NCBI RefSeq assembly: GCF_036588685.1
Contig: NC_086373.1
Span: 1,054,001 to 1,118,000, forward strand
Length of the DNA stretch: 64,000 bases
Source of the DNA: Mytilus trossulus
Lineage: Eukaryota; Mollusca; Bivalvia; Mytilida; Mytilidae
Reading direction: 5' to 3'
A model generated the notes under the pieces. It was not told the origin of the DNA. It ran no database searches and saw nothing but the letters and a program-made list of their open reading frames with translations. The position numbers were made by a program, and so were the translations under genes. Below are positions 1 through 13,200 of the stretch, piece by piece. Each line of letters starts with the position of its first letter. Position 1 is the stretch's first letter.

Positions 1-796
1 AGATGCTGTAGTAACTGCAAAATGAAATGCTGTTGTAAAGGAAAAGATTTAGTTAATCACTTAACAAAATACCACACAACATCTTAAATGATAAAATAAT
101 TTTCACTCATGTGATATCATTCTCATTCAAATAGTAAATCAGGTGCAATGTTGCAGTAGTAACTCATCCTTCTATAGCATGAAACTTGAATTTGAATTTT
201 ATTGTTAACGATGTAATTAGGGGACGTTTTTAAATTTTTGCCAGATGCTCTGACTTTTTGTTTTTTTCATAAGATATAAGGTAAACTATTTTGCTCTAAA
301 ACACAAATTTATCTTTTAATATAAGACTTAATAGGTCATAAAAGCTCAATTGACCAAACTTAAGCAAATTGTTGTTTTTCTTTATTTTGATTTGAGACTC
401 AAATAATACTAATGCAAATATACCCGTAAGGTAAAAGTCCGTGTCAGCCTTTTCCCACAATATTTTATACATCAAAAATCTTGAAAAGGAGTTCCAGGAC
501 CTGATATGGCTTCAGGTTATTCTCATATTTAACTTATACTATTCCAGCCTATAATATTAATTTTAAATTTTTCATTTATTAAATTTCACCTAACATCACC
601 TAAGTAGATCATGAATCACCTATTTATTGTTCATTTAAAAAAAAAATTATTTGCTTATATTGGACCTAACCTTCAAAAGTTGTTTATTGATATGAACCAA
701 CTTAAATCAAATACATTAACATTGTTACACAAATGTGTCAATATTTACCTAAAATTATCAAGTTCTCATACTTGATTGATTGATTCTTTCTACTTT

Positions 797-852
797 CATT
801 CAATCATTCATTCATTCATTCATTCGTTCATTTGTTCATTCATTCATTCATT
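797..852. repeat. TTCA/CATT tetranucleotide microsatellite
   Basis: About 13 imperfect copies of a four-base TTCA unit lie just beyond the stop codon of the DUF6589-PHD gene. They are therefore probably in its 3' untranslated region or immediate flank. Confidence 0.9.
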
Positions 853-870
853 TACACATCCATGAAAAAA

Positions 871-1211
871 TTATTGTAACAAATTGTTTCTCTTCACTCT
901 CTTCTTAAGCAGTTTTTCAATTCGCTTCCTCATATGGACTGGATGTGATGTTGAATTATTGTTTGAAATATTTGTAAAACCACAATGTTGCCTTGGTTCA
1001 CCTTTTTTGCACATGCTGTTTTTTAAAAGTTGGTCAACAAGGTGAATCATGTCATCTTCTCGTTTGATACAGGTTCTAGTTCTATTATGGTGTGGAGCTG
1101 AATTACACACTTGGCTCATGAACCTGGCAAGGTATTTGGACACACCCACCATCTCACTATGTCTAGCTATAGTTGTTTCTGTTATATTACCACCTGCATC
1201 TTTTATAGATT
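871..1211 (-). CDS. Exon 11 (terminal) of DUF6589-PHD gene (aa 933-1045)
   Basis: Terminal exon from acceptor TTGTAG, ending at a TAA at 873-871. It encodes a polar segment and a strongly basic C-terminus (Lys/Arg clusters) that may bind DNA or act as a nuclear signal. Confidence 0.82.
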
Positions 1212-4200
1212 CTACAAAATAAAATTTTATTAAATGATTTTTGTTTTAGAGTTATATCCCTTAGTAATTTGTGGAGATGGGGATTTTAAATAAAATGTGG
1301 AACATTATTCTAAAAATGTATTAGTAAACTATACAACAGTTATTTATACTTGCTTTATTGTAAAATTTTAAATTAAAACAATTTTGATAATACATAGTGT
1401 ACTATTTTGAGAATATAAAGGGGAGATAATTCAATCATGTTTAACATAGATTATAAAATTTTCAAATTTAACAAAAAAAAGAAGTATTTGTTACTTTATC
1501 AATTGACTATAATTATTCATAAATAAGGTTTTGTGCATGTACTTACATTCTTATCCCAAAAGTCTTGAAACCTTGTGTTTTTTAAATGAGTTGTTATATA
1601 TTTAATATGTGTTGTAGGCCATAATTTGAAATATATTAAATTGCTACTTTTTACTAATTGTGACTTGGATGCAAGGTTGTCTCATTGACAATCCTATCAT
1701 ATCTTCTTATATTTATGATGATTTAGAAAAATACATGTACTGAATAAATCAAAGTGTTAATAACAGGCAACAACTTTTTGGACATATTGAATTATTTTTA
1801 ATGACAATGTGCAGTTATCATGCAATTAATTTACATATGAGTTACTGTTACTAGGTAAGTTATTTTATTCAAATTTTCACATATTATTCACATATTTTGT
1901 TGTTATCTTTATATTTGTATATGGTTATTCATAATATAATAAACATAAACTTTTTTATCATACATGTATTACCTTTAAATTCTCTATTGAAGAATTCCAT
2001 TTGAAGGTCCATCTCAATGTTGGAATTATTTTCCCCTTTCATGTTTACGGTTCTGTTCCACACCAACTGGTGGCCTAATCTCTCGGATACACCTCCACTC
2101 ACATCCGTTATCAGCTGATGAGCACATAAAAAATATTTGGTGTGATGTAGTTCATAAAATTGAAACAAATCATTTTTCCAATAATCAATAAGCTTCAATC
2201 CATTATTTGTTCTTATTGCATTATGGTGTGCTATCTCCTTCAGTCCTCTATAAAGAAGCATACAGGAATATTCAAAGACGGAATCATTATTACTATCTGT
2301 TATAGTCTTCTTTGATGTACGGCATCCCTCACAGCAGAACCACATTCTGTCATTATCTTCGAGATCTTCTGCTTCCTGTTCAGAAATACCAATGCAGGAG
2401 AAATGAAACCACTTTCCTTTGTTACATTTTTTATTGTCACAACTTATCATTCCTTCATCATTGTCAACTTTGCATACACAGTATTTGTATGACTCTTTGT
2501 TTGATGTGCTGGCGTTGATGACAGGTGCTGTGTTAGGTGGTTTGTAGCACATATCAACAACATGACATGCAACATCATGAAAAAAAATTTCAAGCTGTGC
2601 TTGGTCAGTAGGCAAGTCTTCTGGCAAGTCTGTGTATTTTTTACATTTCATAAAAGATAACGCACTAGCAAGCACATAACTTGTGGTGGCAAATCTCAGT
2701 AATTCAGTGGCCTCATTGAAGGAGTGTTGAACATCAGCTTTCACATTAATGTGGCGATATGTGTTTCGAATGTGAGACAATGTTCCAACACTCCTTGCAC
2801 TTTTGGAGGAAAACAGAACTTTGTATGTGTCCTGAAATAAAATAAATAAAATAATTAATCTATTATTACCCCATCAAAGTATCATACCATACATAAATTA
2901 ATATCCATCAATCAAAAACTAACAAAAACACTACTTTTTGCAAAGTTATCTCCCCTTCAAATTACCAAAGGAAACTAAAAATGCTGATATTGAGTTCACC
3001 CCAAGTAAGATTCTAAAAGATTGTCTGTTGCAATTAGTTTCTGCTTAAAAGTTAGTGTGATTGGACTATACTGTTTTTATGTTTTGTTGAAAAAATAAAT
3101 ATTTTTTAAGTACAAGTATAATATTAACCAGAAACAATTGTCTTCAAACAATATTACAATGTGAACAACTTCTACATGAAACAAAGAAGAATTATTATAA
3201 ATTTAAGTCATACATGCAGCTATAATATAAATGAGAAAAAAATTACCACAAGTATAATGGCTCTTTTGTGCCATTCTTGAATTGAGGGGTGCAGGCCTTG
3301 CAGCTGGTCCCACTGGCTTTCAGCATTAATCCGAGCATTCTGTGCATCATTTGCCCTCTCCACACTTAACTGATCCCCATAAAGAGGTATGATGAATGGA
3401 TTCATATCAGTACCCATAGGCACATACTTATGATAATCCTCCATTACATCAATCATTTCAGCGATCTTGCATTCATCTTTATTTAATACTCCAAGTGGTA
3501 TCTGAAATAAAACACATCATCTTTATTCAATACTCCAAAATATTAATAATCATATACATAAATACAGTGACCTGTTTTTCTTTCATGAGTTCATTACATT
3601 TGTAAACAATCAAGCATTACTTTAATGACCTTAACATTATTCATTGTTAAAAAAAAAATTTAGGATATGAAGTTAATTAAATAAGTCATTTATGACTTTT
3701 ATTAACATTACGTCATTTGATAAGGAACTTCATATTTATACCGCATTTAAAAAAAAAAATACATATCAATGAACGGTTGTCGTTTGTTTAATTTATGTGT
3801 TACATATTTATTTTTCATTCATTTTTTTACATAAATAAGGCTGTTAGTTTTCTCGTTTGAATTGTTTTACATTGTCTTATGGGGGCCTTTTATAGCTGAC
3901 TCTGCGGTATGGCCTTTGCTCATTGTTGAAGGCAGTACAGTGACCTATAGTTGTTAATGTCTGTGTCATTTTGGTCTTTTGTGGATAGTTGTCTCATTGT
4001 CAATCATACCACATCTTCTTTTTTATATTGTAAGTATTTACATAAACTAATTATCAATGCTTTTCAAACAGACTTAGGTACTTACTAATTTGCTCTTTTT
4101 AGACGATTGTCTTGAGTAACAATGATCATCATTATCTTCTGGTAGATACATATTGGTGAAAAATTCTATGTGTGTCTTTAGAATCTTTTTAACTTCCACA

Positions 4201-7200
4201 ATAAAGTCTTTACTGTAAATAAAACCAAATAACAAACATAAGACATGTAAAATTGTCAATTTTAATTATCTACTAGTTTGTATATATTAAGGTGGTACCC
4301 AACACTTTAACTAAAATAAATTTGGTTCGTTTAATTTTTTTAAACTTTTGACAAAGTATTTACTTTGACCCCTTGACAAAAATATAAAAATTTCAAAAAA
4401 TTTGAACCAACCGTTTAGCAGAAAAATTACACTGGTTATATAGCAGTTTGACAAACACTTAATTTGATCATTGAGAAGCTTAATATTCCCTTAGCAATAC
4501 AAGGTAATTAAAACGTTAGACTGATTTTACAGAGTTGTCTCCCTGTAGTGTTAGGTACCACCTTAATAATAGAAAATGTGACCATATTTTTCCTTTACAA
4601 TACATATATAAATAACCAAATTGATATTATTTATGTAATTCATTGAACATTCTTGACACATAAGACTTTAATAATGAGATATAAGACCAAATTGATTTAT
4701 TTCAGGCTAACTGCACTTAAAACGGATAACCGTAAAATACCACAATCAACCAATTTTACAATTCTCTGTGGGTGAAGGTCAACTGTGGTTAATGTTTATC
4801 AATAGTACAGTTTAATTCAATGCTAGGAGCTGTTTTGACATTTTTGTAGGGTCAGAAAGATTTGTTAATTGATGAAAATCTGAAAAAGACCATCAAGATG
4901 AAGAACAGGAATAAAAGTCCTGTTCAATGATAATTTGTAATTTTTTATCTATGTTGTGTGTGTAATATGTTCAATGCACATTTACTCCATGTTCCTTTAT
5001 TTATTAAAGTGGATCGGTTTATAAACAATATATTTTTAAATATCTATTAGTCAATTAAAGTATATCAATTACCGTAATGACTTTCTAAAATTATCGTCTG
5101 GCAGATACGATTCAATGGGTATCTGTGATATTTGGTCTGATGTTGGTTTCTCATCACTAAGATGTAATGAAGGTATCCTATCAACAGCAGCATAAGCTTG
5201 GACCATATTTTTCATGGTATTTCCATGCTTCCTATCAGTGGATCTTGCTTTAATATGCTTGTTTACATTGTCAAATACTATAGAGTATCCAAGTTTCTCT
5301 TCATTACACTGTAAGAAAAGAAATAAAACTACATGAATTGTAACATAATGTTTTGTAAAACAATCTTTAAGAAATATATTTATCTTAAAAAAAAGTCAGT
5401 ATTAATTTCAATTCACTTATCTGATACATTTACAAATAAAGACTGTTTGAGTGTTAGTTTCCTAATTTGTGATTGTTTTTTATTGTCTATAAGTAGTTTT
5501 ATTAGTATGGCGTTCATTATCACTGAACTTAAGTATATTTTTATTTAGGGGCCAGCTTAAAGACGCCTCCGGTTGCGAGAAATACTAGCTATATAGAAGA
5601 CCTGTTGGTGACCTTCGGCTGTTGCTTTTTTTTCTCTTGTCGGGTTGTTGTCTCTTTGACACATTCCCCATTTCCATTTTCAATTTTATCAAAATTGGAT
5701 AAAATCTTAAGTATTTCCATATTTCGTTAATTGAGATGTAATTAAAAATAATTTGAAATTTCCAGTAGATATTAAGCTGTAAAAATATTAAGCAATATAA
5801 AAAAAGCGATGTCTTAAGAAGCTATTAGGATAAATAAAATAAAAATAATTACTGATGTCTTTTTACAATTGTATTATTGTCATCCATAAAACAATTTTTA
5901 AACTATAAATATATAAATACATTATATGTTTAATTGTTCTAGCTTTTAATATATTTTATTCTATATTCCAAATGTATTCTTACAGCATCATTACAATCAT
6001 CACAAGCATGGCCATCATCTTGTATGGAGTCAATAGGATGTTCATAAGCATGAACTTCAACATTGTTTGGTTCTCCATCATCCATCTGTGAGAAGCAAAT
6101 GTATTCATATTTTAAAAATATATTTTGCATTGAAATAACATAAGTTATCATGACCAAATTATCCAATGTGCATATGTGGTTATAAAATTATTTAAATGCT
6201 ATTATGAAACGTAAAAGAATTAACAAACATTTCAAAATCATTTTGCGACCTTAACAGAGTACCATATTTTATTAAATAAATAAGTGTCAGTGATTGGAAA
6301 TAACCCTTGACTATTTAGAATGATTTAATTCTGATATTGTTTCAAAATTCTAAAATATATCACAAATACTAAAAAACCTATTCTTACAACAATATCACCA
6401 TCAGCTTGATCTGTTTCATTATTATTAAGATCTAGGTCTTCAACCTTTTCTGTTTCCTGTGTCTCCTCTTCTAAAATTATTAAAAAGACAAAGCAATTAA
6501 AAGAAAATCAATTATAAAGTAAATCTTAGTTGCTGTTGCTTTGTTTTTATTTCCATCACCAATACTAGATGTGCATTATGTTTTCTGTTTGGTGCATGCA
6601 TTCAATAGTTTATTAGTACATTTGTCCTTATGATCCATAATTTTTCCAAAAAGGGGGGGGGGGGGGGGTTAGAACTATAGTCATGCTTCAATGATTTCTG
6701 AAATAATCAGCCTATTTTTTACAACCAAAGGAGGGTGTCTGTCACATGAGTTTATAATTTAGAAGTCACATCAACTTGAAACCAAAAAATCCAACATTTG
6801 CAAGGTTCATTAAACTGAAAATGTGATACATGTATTGTTAAAAAAATGTACATTTTCATGTTTGAGTTTTTGGTGATGGTAGTTTATGTTGAAGTTGAAG
6901 TTTAATGAACTTGAAAGTAATTATATATGTTCATTAATTATTGTGTGTTTGTTTTTAATTGTATGCGAAATAGAGATTACACAACAATCTTATGGTTAAC
7001 TGAGTTTTAAAAATGATAGTATGAGTGGCACAAGTGTGTATTGTTGACACACTTTATTGTTTGATTTTTCATTAATGAGATTTTTGCTATATATGTATAA
7101 ATTTGCTTTATTGAATGACAATAAGCATTATGGTTTTTCAAACTTAAATAGTTTTACCTTCATATGGAATGGTTTTATCTAAGTCATCATCACTGTCCAT

Positions 7201-10200
7201 TTCTTCTAAAAGTGCATCCAATACATCATCTTCAATTACATCACCTTAATTAAAGAATTAGCACTTTATAAAGAGTGAAAATTTGATATTGTTTCATATC
7301 TACCGCAGTTGTTTTATTTCAATATTATAAAATAATGGAGCCTTTCCCTAATTTGGTTTTACTTTTCAAATTGAATAAAGATAGTTAATATCAAGCAGCA
7401 TATATAAAATAATATTATAAGATTTCTGCATGATGGTTAAATTTTTATTTGGCGTTATGTGAGAAAAAAAAATAATTCTCAATTGATCAAAAAAGATTTA
7501 ATGTCACATGTTGGGTAGATAGAGACTGAATGTTTTATTTATATCTGTATGATTATTGTAGAATCCTCTTCAGGCTTTTATAAAAAGTTATACATGCTGA
7601 GATATCCATTGTTTCAAAGAGTAAAGCACTTAGGATAAATATGCAATTGAAAAAAATATTGCTTTAGTAATTCAACTTTAGTATATAAATTTATAATGAG
7701 CTTTAATAAAAATACTATGTAAAATATAACACCAGATCACACCAGAATTTGTTATACATGTAGTCTTACATTTCAGACTACTATATAAAAATCAAAGCGC
7801 GAAAGCGCTGTAAAGGCAGTTAATTACAGGTTGTGTGTATTTCTAGTCCAGTTATATCATTATCTTCCATAAAGCAGAGGTGGTTTGTAGAATTTAAGAT
7901 TTAGAGTTCTTTTGTACCTAGTTCACCTATATCTAGTCTACTGTTTACAGTATATTTTCTGTGCCTCCCATGAAATGCATTTTTAGCCATGGCCTTGTCA
8001 GTTTGCTTTAAATTTATGAGTTTGACTGTCCCTTTGGTGTCTTTCGTCCCTCTTCTTTAGACATACAATGTATAAGAACTTTTCCTTTTCAATATAAATA
8101 GACTATTTTCAATAATTGATTGTATACACATATTCTATGACTCCCATAAAATATAGTTCACAAAGATTGATTAGTCTCTGTACTGTGTGTATAGCAAGGA
8201 CATCAAGTAACATAATGGTAAATGTACATAGTAACATGTCAACTTTTTTGATGACCATACCTGTCAACTGTCAGTATTAGCAGAGTATTTCCCCCATCGA
8301 GCTCGAGGCTCCCAAATGGAAATTTTGTAAGAGCAATTTTGTCGACTATTTTAAAGAAAACAATTAATTCAACAATGGCTATGAGCTTGTTAATGCACGA
8401 AGAAGCCAAAAACCACATTAGAATATATTTGAAGGGAATCCATGACAAATCGCCCCACTTTAAAAACAAGGGTGCACACACTGAAATGTCTCGCCTTCTT
8501 TACTAATCATTGATATTATGTTGATAGTCCTAATAATAAAGCGTTATTACAACTGTCACATAATCTTAACATAAACCAAGAAAACTAAACATTGACCTTT
8601 GAACCATGAAAATGAGGTCAAGGTCAGATAAACCATGCCAGGTAGGCATGTACAGCTTACAATTCTTCCATACAACAAATAAAATAAACTTATTGCTTAT
8701 AATTTAAGAAAAACAGACCAAAACACAAAAGCTTAACACTGAGCATTGAACCGTAAAAAATGAGATCAAGGTCAAATAAAACCTGTGCAACTGACATGTA
8801 GATCATGAAATATTTCCATACACCAAATATAGTTGACCTATTGCATATAGTATTAGAAAAAAAGGCCAAAACTCAAAAACTTAACTTTGACCACTGAACC
8901 ATGAAAATGAGGTCAAGGTCATATGACACCTGCCAGGTAGACCTGTACACCTTAAAACCATTCCATACACAAAATATAGAAGACCTATTGCAAACAGTAT
9001 AAGAAAAACAGACCAAAACACAAAACTTAACTATAACCGCTAAACCATGAAAATGAGGTCAAGGTCAGATGACACCTGCCAGTTGGACTAAACACCATAC
9101 AGTGCTTCCATACACCGAATGTACTAGACCTATTACTTATAGTATCTCAGATATGGACTTGACCACCAAAACTTAACCTTGTTCGCTGATCCATGAAATG
9201 AGGTCGAGGTCAAGTGAAAACTGTCTGACGGGCAAGAGGACCTTGCAAGGTACGCACATACCAAATATAGTTATCCTATTACTTATAATAAGAGAGAATT
9301 TAACATTACAAAAAATTTTAACTTTTTTTTCAAGTAGTAACTGAACCATGAAAATGAGGTCAAGGACATTGGACATGTGACTGACAGAATCTTCGTAACA
9401 TGAGGCAACCATATACAATTATGAAGCATATAGGTCTCCCACCTTCTAAAATATAAAGCTTGAACTGAGCTAACATCGCAGCCGCCGTATCACTATCCCT
9501 ATGTCGAGCTTTCTGCGACAAAAGTCGCAGGCTCGACAAAAAAACTGCCCCAACCTGGATTACCAAATCGCCCCACTTGTGAACTGTGTTAAATCCTGTT
9601 AATATTACTCCTGCCAACTGGTCCCACCTTATGGAAATGGGTGAAATCTAGATAAATATATTATTAACCAGGATGAATTTAGTATTAAATGCCAACTCGC
9701 CCCACTTATGGAAAAAGATGTTATTCCATTGAATATAAGTTAAATTCCTTATATTGCATTTTGATACATTTAACTGGTTTCTTTTCAATTGTTATGCAAA
9801 TAACTAAGCTTCAAAACTTACAGTTATTCTTCAACAATCAGGTTTTTTTTTAGAATTATAATTTCAGTATATATCAATAATAGTAATTAAATTAATTTTC
9901 GGTTTGTTTGTATTCTGTATAGATTAGTTTTCATTAGAGTGGTGCGAGTTTTTATTTTTAATTGTATATATATTAATCTAAATATTACCGTTTTTTATAA
10001 GTAGGGCGAGTTGACAGGAGTAATATTAAACATGATTTAACCAATTTCACATGTGGGGCGATTGGATAAATCAGTTTGCGGCGGTTTTTTAAAAAGTGGG
10101 GCGATTAGCCAGTGGGGCAACTTGTCCTGCTTCCATTTGAAGGCCCCCTTGAAGGTTTTGTATGACTATATGGACCATCTTTCACGTAAAACCCCCATGT

Positions 10201-13200
10201 GCATTTTGAAAAGTTGGCAGATATGTTTCTAACTCCAGGCAAAATATACCGGTATAAATGAAAAAGAAGTTTTCAATTAAGGCTCTGTGGCCATAACAGC
10301 TGTCTCATTAGCATTTTAACCACTTCCCATATTTGCAATTAAAACAATAGAAGAAAATTATTCAACGCAAAAACAAAACTTACTTGTAAATATGAAATTC
10401 TCTTTACGGTATGAGTTTTTCTCATTGTTTGAGATTGTACAGTAGTACCTGTAACTGCTTATACCTATTTCTTATTCACTTTTGCTTGATAAACACACTA
10501 AATATCATATACATTGTACCACATCTCCTTATTTTTATAAGCATTCCAATAACATGAACAATTGTAATTCAATTCTATATACCAAAGCAAAATGAACTTC
10601 ACCACTTTTATTCACTAGTATGCATCTTTTGGCAAAATACAAGTTCTTAAATGACACAATATATATTTATTGATAAAAAAAATAAAATTTAGTATACAAC
10701 TCTTTAACAGGTATAAAAAAAGCATCGCTTTGTCATAACTTGTGAAATCTGTGCTGAAAACATAGACATTGATGGTATTTGAGTAATTCCATATGTGAAG
10801 CTCAACATTAGCTTGTCAGTTGGTGGTGGACAGTTATAGTTCCTTTCTGCAGGCTAGGATGAATGACTTTTCAGGAAAACCAATTTCACAAATCAAAACT
10901 TTCCTCTAGATTTCTCCTACAATATTCATCCAGTTTAGTTCTTTTGTTTTAATTGGACACCGTCCTGATTTTTAATTTTGCAAACCATTCAGTCTCTTGC
11001 TTGCAAATGGTGCATGAAAATAGGATGGGTATGGCAGTAGACAAGTCTCTTTAAAGTGGGTTTGTGCCCTGAAAAAAAGTTTTATAACTTAAGTTTTTTT
11101 AAACTTGTGCAACACACATACCTAAATAACTATAACATAGAAGAGAGCATCATTCATGTCAATGTTTTGTTCCTGTTGACATTGTCATTGATATTTTTTC
11201 AGAAAGCCTGAGGCATAACTTATGAATTCCTGTCATTACATCCTAAATTAACATAATTACTGCTAGAATAATTATCAGTATGATATACGTACACTATCAC
11301 TGTACAGCCCAAGTCTTCAGTATATATAATTGTTGCATTCATTCACTCCTGTGTTCAGTCGTTCAAAAATATTAAAACATCAACAAATGAACTTTAATAT
11401 TAATAAGGACAAGAAAACACTAGAAAAGATACGTACATACAATTCGTGTTTAAGTGTATTAATTTGAAAGAGAAATATATCTGGTTAAACGATGTATACA
11501 GGAGGGAAAATTGTAGATATTGCATTACGATGCTTTCTACCTTATAGCACGTGGATATGTTTACATATTTAGACTTGACCCAATATGACCCGTACCTTGT
11601 AGGTCACCGCCGTCGTTTAAACACTAGACTACAGTCGTGTAAGACAATAAAAAGCTTAAGCCTGTACTATTTGTGTGAAGTAAATGTGTTTGTTCTGTAC
11701 ATTTAAATTGTTTTACCTGATAGCAAGGACGTATATCTATCCGTTTCCTACTCAATTCACTTTGTCAAATTCTTCGAGCTTCTTCAAAACATACGTATTA
11801 CTGCGCCGGAAGTGAGAAAAATATGAGAAATCCTCGTAAAATAATGCTATTTTCAATTTTGTGGAATCCATTTTGTTATATTTATTATTCGAAGATAAAA
11901 AAAAGTTACGATTAATTATGAATTTGCATATCATTATACGGAACGTTTATGGACTATTTTTTTAGCTGTAAATCGGTCATTTTGACGGGAAATCATGTAC
12001 ACATACACACGTAGATTGGCTGGTACCCGATTGTAATGTTACACATCACATATATCAAATAGCTAATACCCGGAACGTAGTACCGGGAACCAGGATAATA
12101 CGTAGACAACATACATAACTAGAACCAAAATTGAAAACGCTTTATGGTTTCTCGTTCATAAACCGAATTCCGCTTTGAATTATAGAAGATTCAATATTAA
12201 TCATGTTCAGTCGACTTTTCATTGTTATATCAACGTCTGAACTAATTAAAGAATCTTTAGATGTCAGATAAATTGACCCGACCTCTTTCCACACGGAATA
12301 CACATAATGATAGTTTGTAGTCAGGTTGACTGCTTATAATGCAAAATACACACTAATAACAAGTTCTATAAAACGAACAATACACACTGATCGTTTCTTT
12401 AGTCCCCAATGTAAATGAAAGAAACAAAAACCATATTATACCATAAAAAGAAGAGGAGAAATTCGAACATTTCCGGATCTATTTCTGGCCAAAAGACCCC
12501 CTGCAAAGATTGCGTATGAAAAGATGAACCTCATGACTTAAAAGTCAGGCCTTAAAGCACTGCCTTTAAAAAAGTATAACTGCCATTGAAACAAATCTCC
12601 ATCAAAGACTTGAAGTAGTAAATAGATGCAGCTATAGGTCAACTTAAGGCAAACGCGGATCCAGAGGGGGGGTTTGAACCCCCCCTTTTTTGGGGCTGAT
12701 CAATGCATTTGAATGGGGACATCTAGTTGGAACCCCCCCCCCCCTTTTTTTAAATGGCTGGATCCATCCATGTTTAAGTCCATAAAACACCTTTTTCTCT
12801 ACCAATGTAGGAATACATGCCTTATTTTTATTAATCTTAAAAAACACTGATTTTTATGAATATTATTCACTGTAATGTTTTACCTTCATCAATATTACTA
12901 TCAGTAAACAATCTTCTCTTTGGTCCAGCCTGGTCATTTATGTAGGTACTGATCCTGTTCTTATGGGCTATCAGTTCTTTGTCGTAAGTCATACGTAACC
13001 TGTCAACTGCAGATCTTACAGCATCTGTTGACAGGGTTAGTCCTAGATGGTTAAGTCTAACAAATGCCTATAATCATAAAAAAGAGTAGAATTATTTAAA
13101 CATATTTGCATTTTATTATTTGTAATGGATTAGCCAAGAATGCCAGTGACAATAAGATAACAGTGAAAAAGTAAATGTTAATAAAAATTTACTTACTTCA

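Noticed and set aside
7796-7809. AGCGC-GAAA-GCGCT mini hairpin as a ribozyme or RNA gene
   Set aside because: A 5-bp stem with a GNRA loop is expected by chance in 64 kb, and no hammerhead boxes flank it.
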